NCBI RefSeq assembly: GCF_005844325.1
Contig: NZ_SPFY01000007.1
Location: 1 to 64,000, forward strand
Length of the DNA: 64,000 nt
Direction: 5' to 3'
From: Collinsella aerofaciens
Lineage (GTDB): Bacteria > Actinomycetota > Coriobacteriia > Coriobacteriales > Coriobacteriaceae
Shown here: positions 62,993 through 64,000 of the stretch, piece after piece
Layout of the letters: each line of letters begins with the position of its first letter
Position numbering within the stretch: the stretch's first letter is position 1
Translations under genes and position numbers: made by a program
Notes under the pieces: generated by a model
The model's database searches: none
What the model saw: the letters and a program-made list of their open reading frames with translations, nothing else
What the model was told of the DNA's origin: nothing

Positions 62993-64000
62993 ATGACCAA
63001 CCCCATGCAGTTCCCCGACGGCTTTGTCTTTGGCGGCGCCACCGCTGCTTACCAGGTTGAGGGCGAGACCCGTACGCACGGCAAGGGCAAAGTGCCCTGG
63101 GACGATTTCCTGGCAGCCCAGGGTCGCTTCTCCCCCGATCCTGCAAGCGACTTCTACAACAAATATCCGGTCGATATCGATTTGTGCCAGCGCTTTGGCA
63201 TTAACGGCATTCGCGTCTCCATCGCTTGGAGCCGCATCTTCCCCAGTGGCACCGGCGAGATTAACCCCGAGGGTGTCGCTTTCTATCACGAGCTTTTCGC
63301 CACCTGCAACAAAGCTGGCGTTATCCCCTATGTCACGCTCGATCACTTCGATACGCCCGAGGCCTTTTACCAGAACGGCGGCGAGGGTTTCCTGACGCGC
63401 GCGACGATCGACGCCTTCGTCGAGTACGCCAAGTTCTGCTTTGCCGAGTTCACCGAGATCAAGCACTGGTTCACGTTTAACGAGATTCCCGCAACCGCCG
63501 AGGGCAGCTTTATCGTCGGCAACTGGCCGCACGGCGAGAAGTACCGCCTGGACAAGGCCTTCCAGCTCATGCACAACATGATGGTGGCCCACGCCAAGGC
63601 TGTCGTCGCCTTCCATGAGGGCGGCTTTGAGGGCGAGATCGGCATTGTCCAGAACCTGGAGCCCAAGTATCCCCTCGACCCCAACAACGCCGCCGACTGC
63701 GAGGCAGCTCGCATGGCCGACGTCATCAACAACCGCTGGGTACTCGACGCCACCTTCCGCGGCCACTATGCAGCCGACACCATGGAGGCTGCGACCAAGC
63801 TGGCCCATATCGCCGGCGGCGAGCTCGACGTCCGCGACGAGGACATCGCCGCGCTGACCGCCGCGCTCCCCTACAACGATTGCCTGGGCGTCAACACCTA
63901 CAAGTGCCAGTTCCTGCGTGCCGCCGAGGGCGAAAACGACATCAACCACAATGGCACCGGCGACAAGGGCTCCTCGCGCTGGTTCCTCAAGGGCGTGGGC
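62993..64000 (+). CDS. lacG: GH1 6-phospho-beta-galactosidase, module 3 (3' truncated by window)
   Basis: The first 336 residues are present. Start MTNPMQFPDGFVFGGATAAYQVEGETRTHG is nearly identical in pattern to the module 1 enzyme; acid/base glutamate in WFTFNEIPATAEG. The nucleophile and phosphate-binding parts lie beyond the window. AAAGG precedes the ATG at 62993. The frame stays open to the last base. Confidence 0.92.
   Translation, partial: MTNPMQFPDGFVFGGATAAYQVEGETRTHGKGKVPWDDFLAAQGRFSPDPASDFYNKYPVDIDLCQRFGINGIRVSIAWSRIFPSGTGEINPEGVAFYHELFATCNKAGVIPYVTLDHFDTPEAFYQNGGEGFLTRATIDAFVEYAKFCFAEFTEIKHWFTFNEIPATAEGSFIVGNWPHGEKYRLDKAFQLMHNMMVAHAKAVVAFHEGGFEGEIGIVQNLEPKYPLDPNNAADCEAARMADVINNRWVLDATFRGHYAADTMEAATKLAHIAGGELDVRDEDIAALTAALPYNDCLGVNTYKCQFLRAAEGENDINHNGTGDKGSSRWFLKGVG

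Overview
The window looks like a chromosomal segment of a gut actinobacterium of the class Coriobacteriia, most likely Collinsella (inference from high GC, gene content and protein flavour: fermentative sugar PTS systems, pyruvate formate-lyase, a flavodiiron protein and no respiratory genes). No rRNA, tRNA or CRISPR array was recognised. It carries about 48 genes, nearly all complete. The last gene runs off the right edge, and the left edge holds only the tail of an IS110-type transposase.

Layout. 1-600: IS110 remnant ending against half of a palindromic repeat. 606-5900: threonine and lysine branch (asd, lysC on minus; thrC, thrB on plus). 6159-10846: housekeeping genes on minus (ysxC, mtnN, a class A beta-lactamase-like protein, pflA, a DegV protein). 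11123-16741: sucrose/fructoside locus (two GH32-type hydrolases, a sucrose EIIBC, a LacI repressor). 17045-19433: pyruvate formate-lyase encoded as TWO genes, a 683-residue core without a glycyl-radical domain and a separate 83-residue glycyl-radical piece. 19900-21774: KdgT permease and an SDR. 22141-26809: MarR plus a heterodimeric ABC exporter. 27391-31760: DAHP synthase, agmatine deiminase and an APC transporter. 32070-35067: Bce/FtsX-like ABC pair. 35216-36202: a NUDIX-Vsr fusion. 36908-40130: class II aldolase, DeoR regulator, flavodiiron protein. 40260-64000: a large galactose/lactose region holding the Leloir genes galK and galT, tagatose-6-phosphate genes (lacA, lacB, lacC), one lactose EIIA, and three successive LacI / EIICB / GH1 phospho-beta-glycosidase modules.

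How it works together (inference). Beta-galactosides enter as 6-phosphates through three paralogous EIICB proteins that probably share the single EIIA, and are cut by three GH1 enzymes. Galactose-6-phosphate then goes through LacAB and LacC to an aldolase, probably the class II aldolase at 36908, while free galactose uses galK and galT. Pyruvate is cleaved by the split PFL, activated by PflA; the flavodiiron protein protects against oxygen. Five LacI paralogs each sit beside operator-like sites that fit one pattern, ATG-nnn-ACGTT, with a different nnn per regulator.

The most unusual non-coding feature is a set of nested palindromic intergenic repeats in at least seven families. Copies of a family differ in arm sequence but stay self-complementary through paired changes, and several have an outer arm that contains the stop codon of the adjacent gene. 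The split PFL and these co-varying palindromes are the two observations I rate highest.
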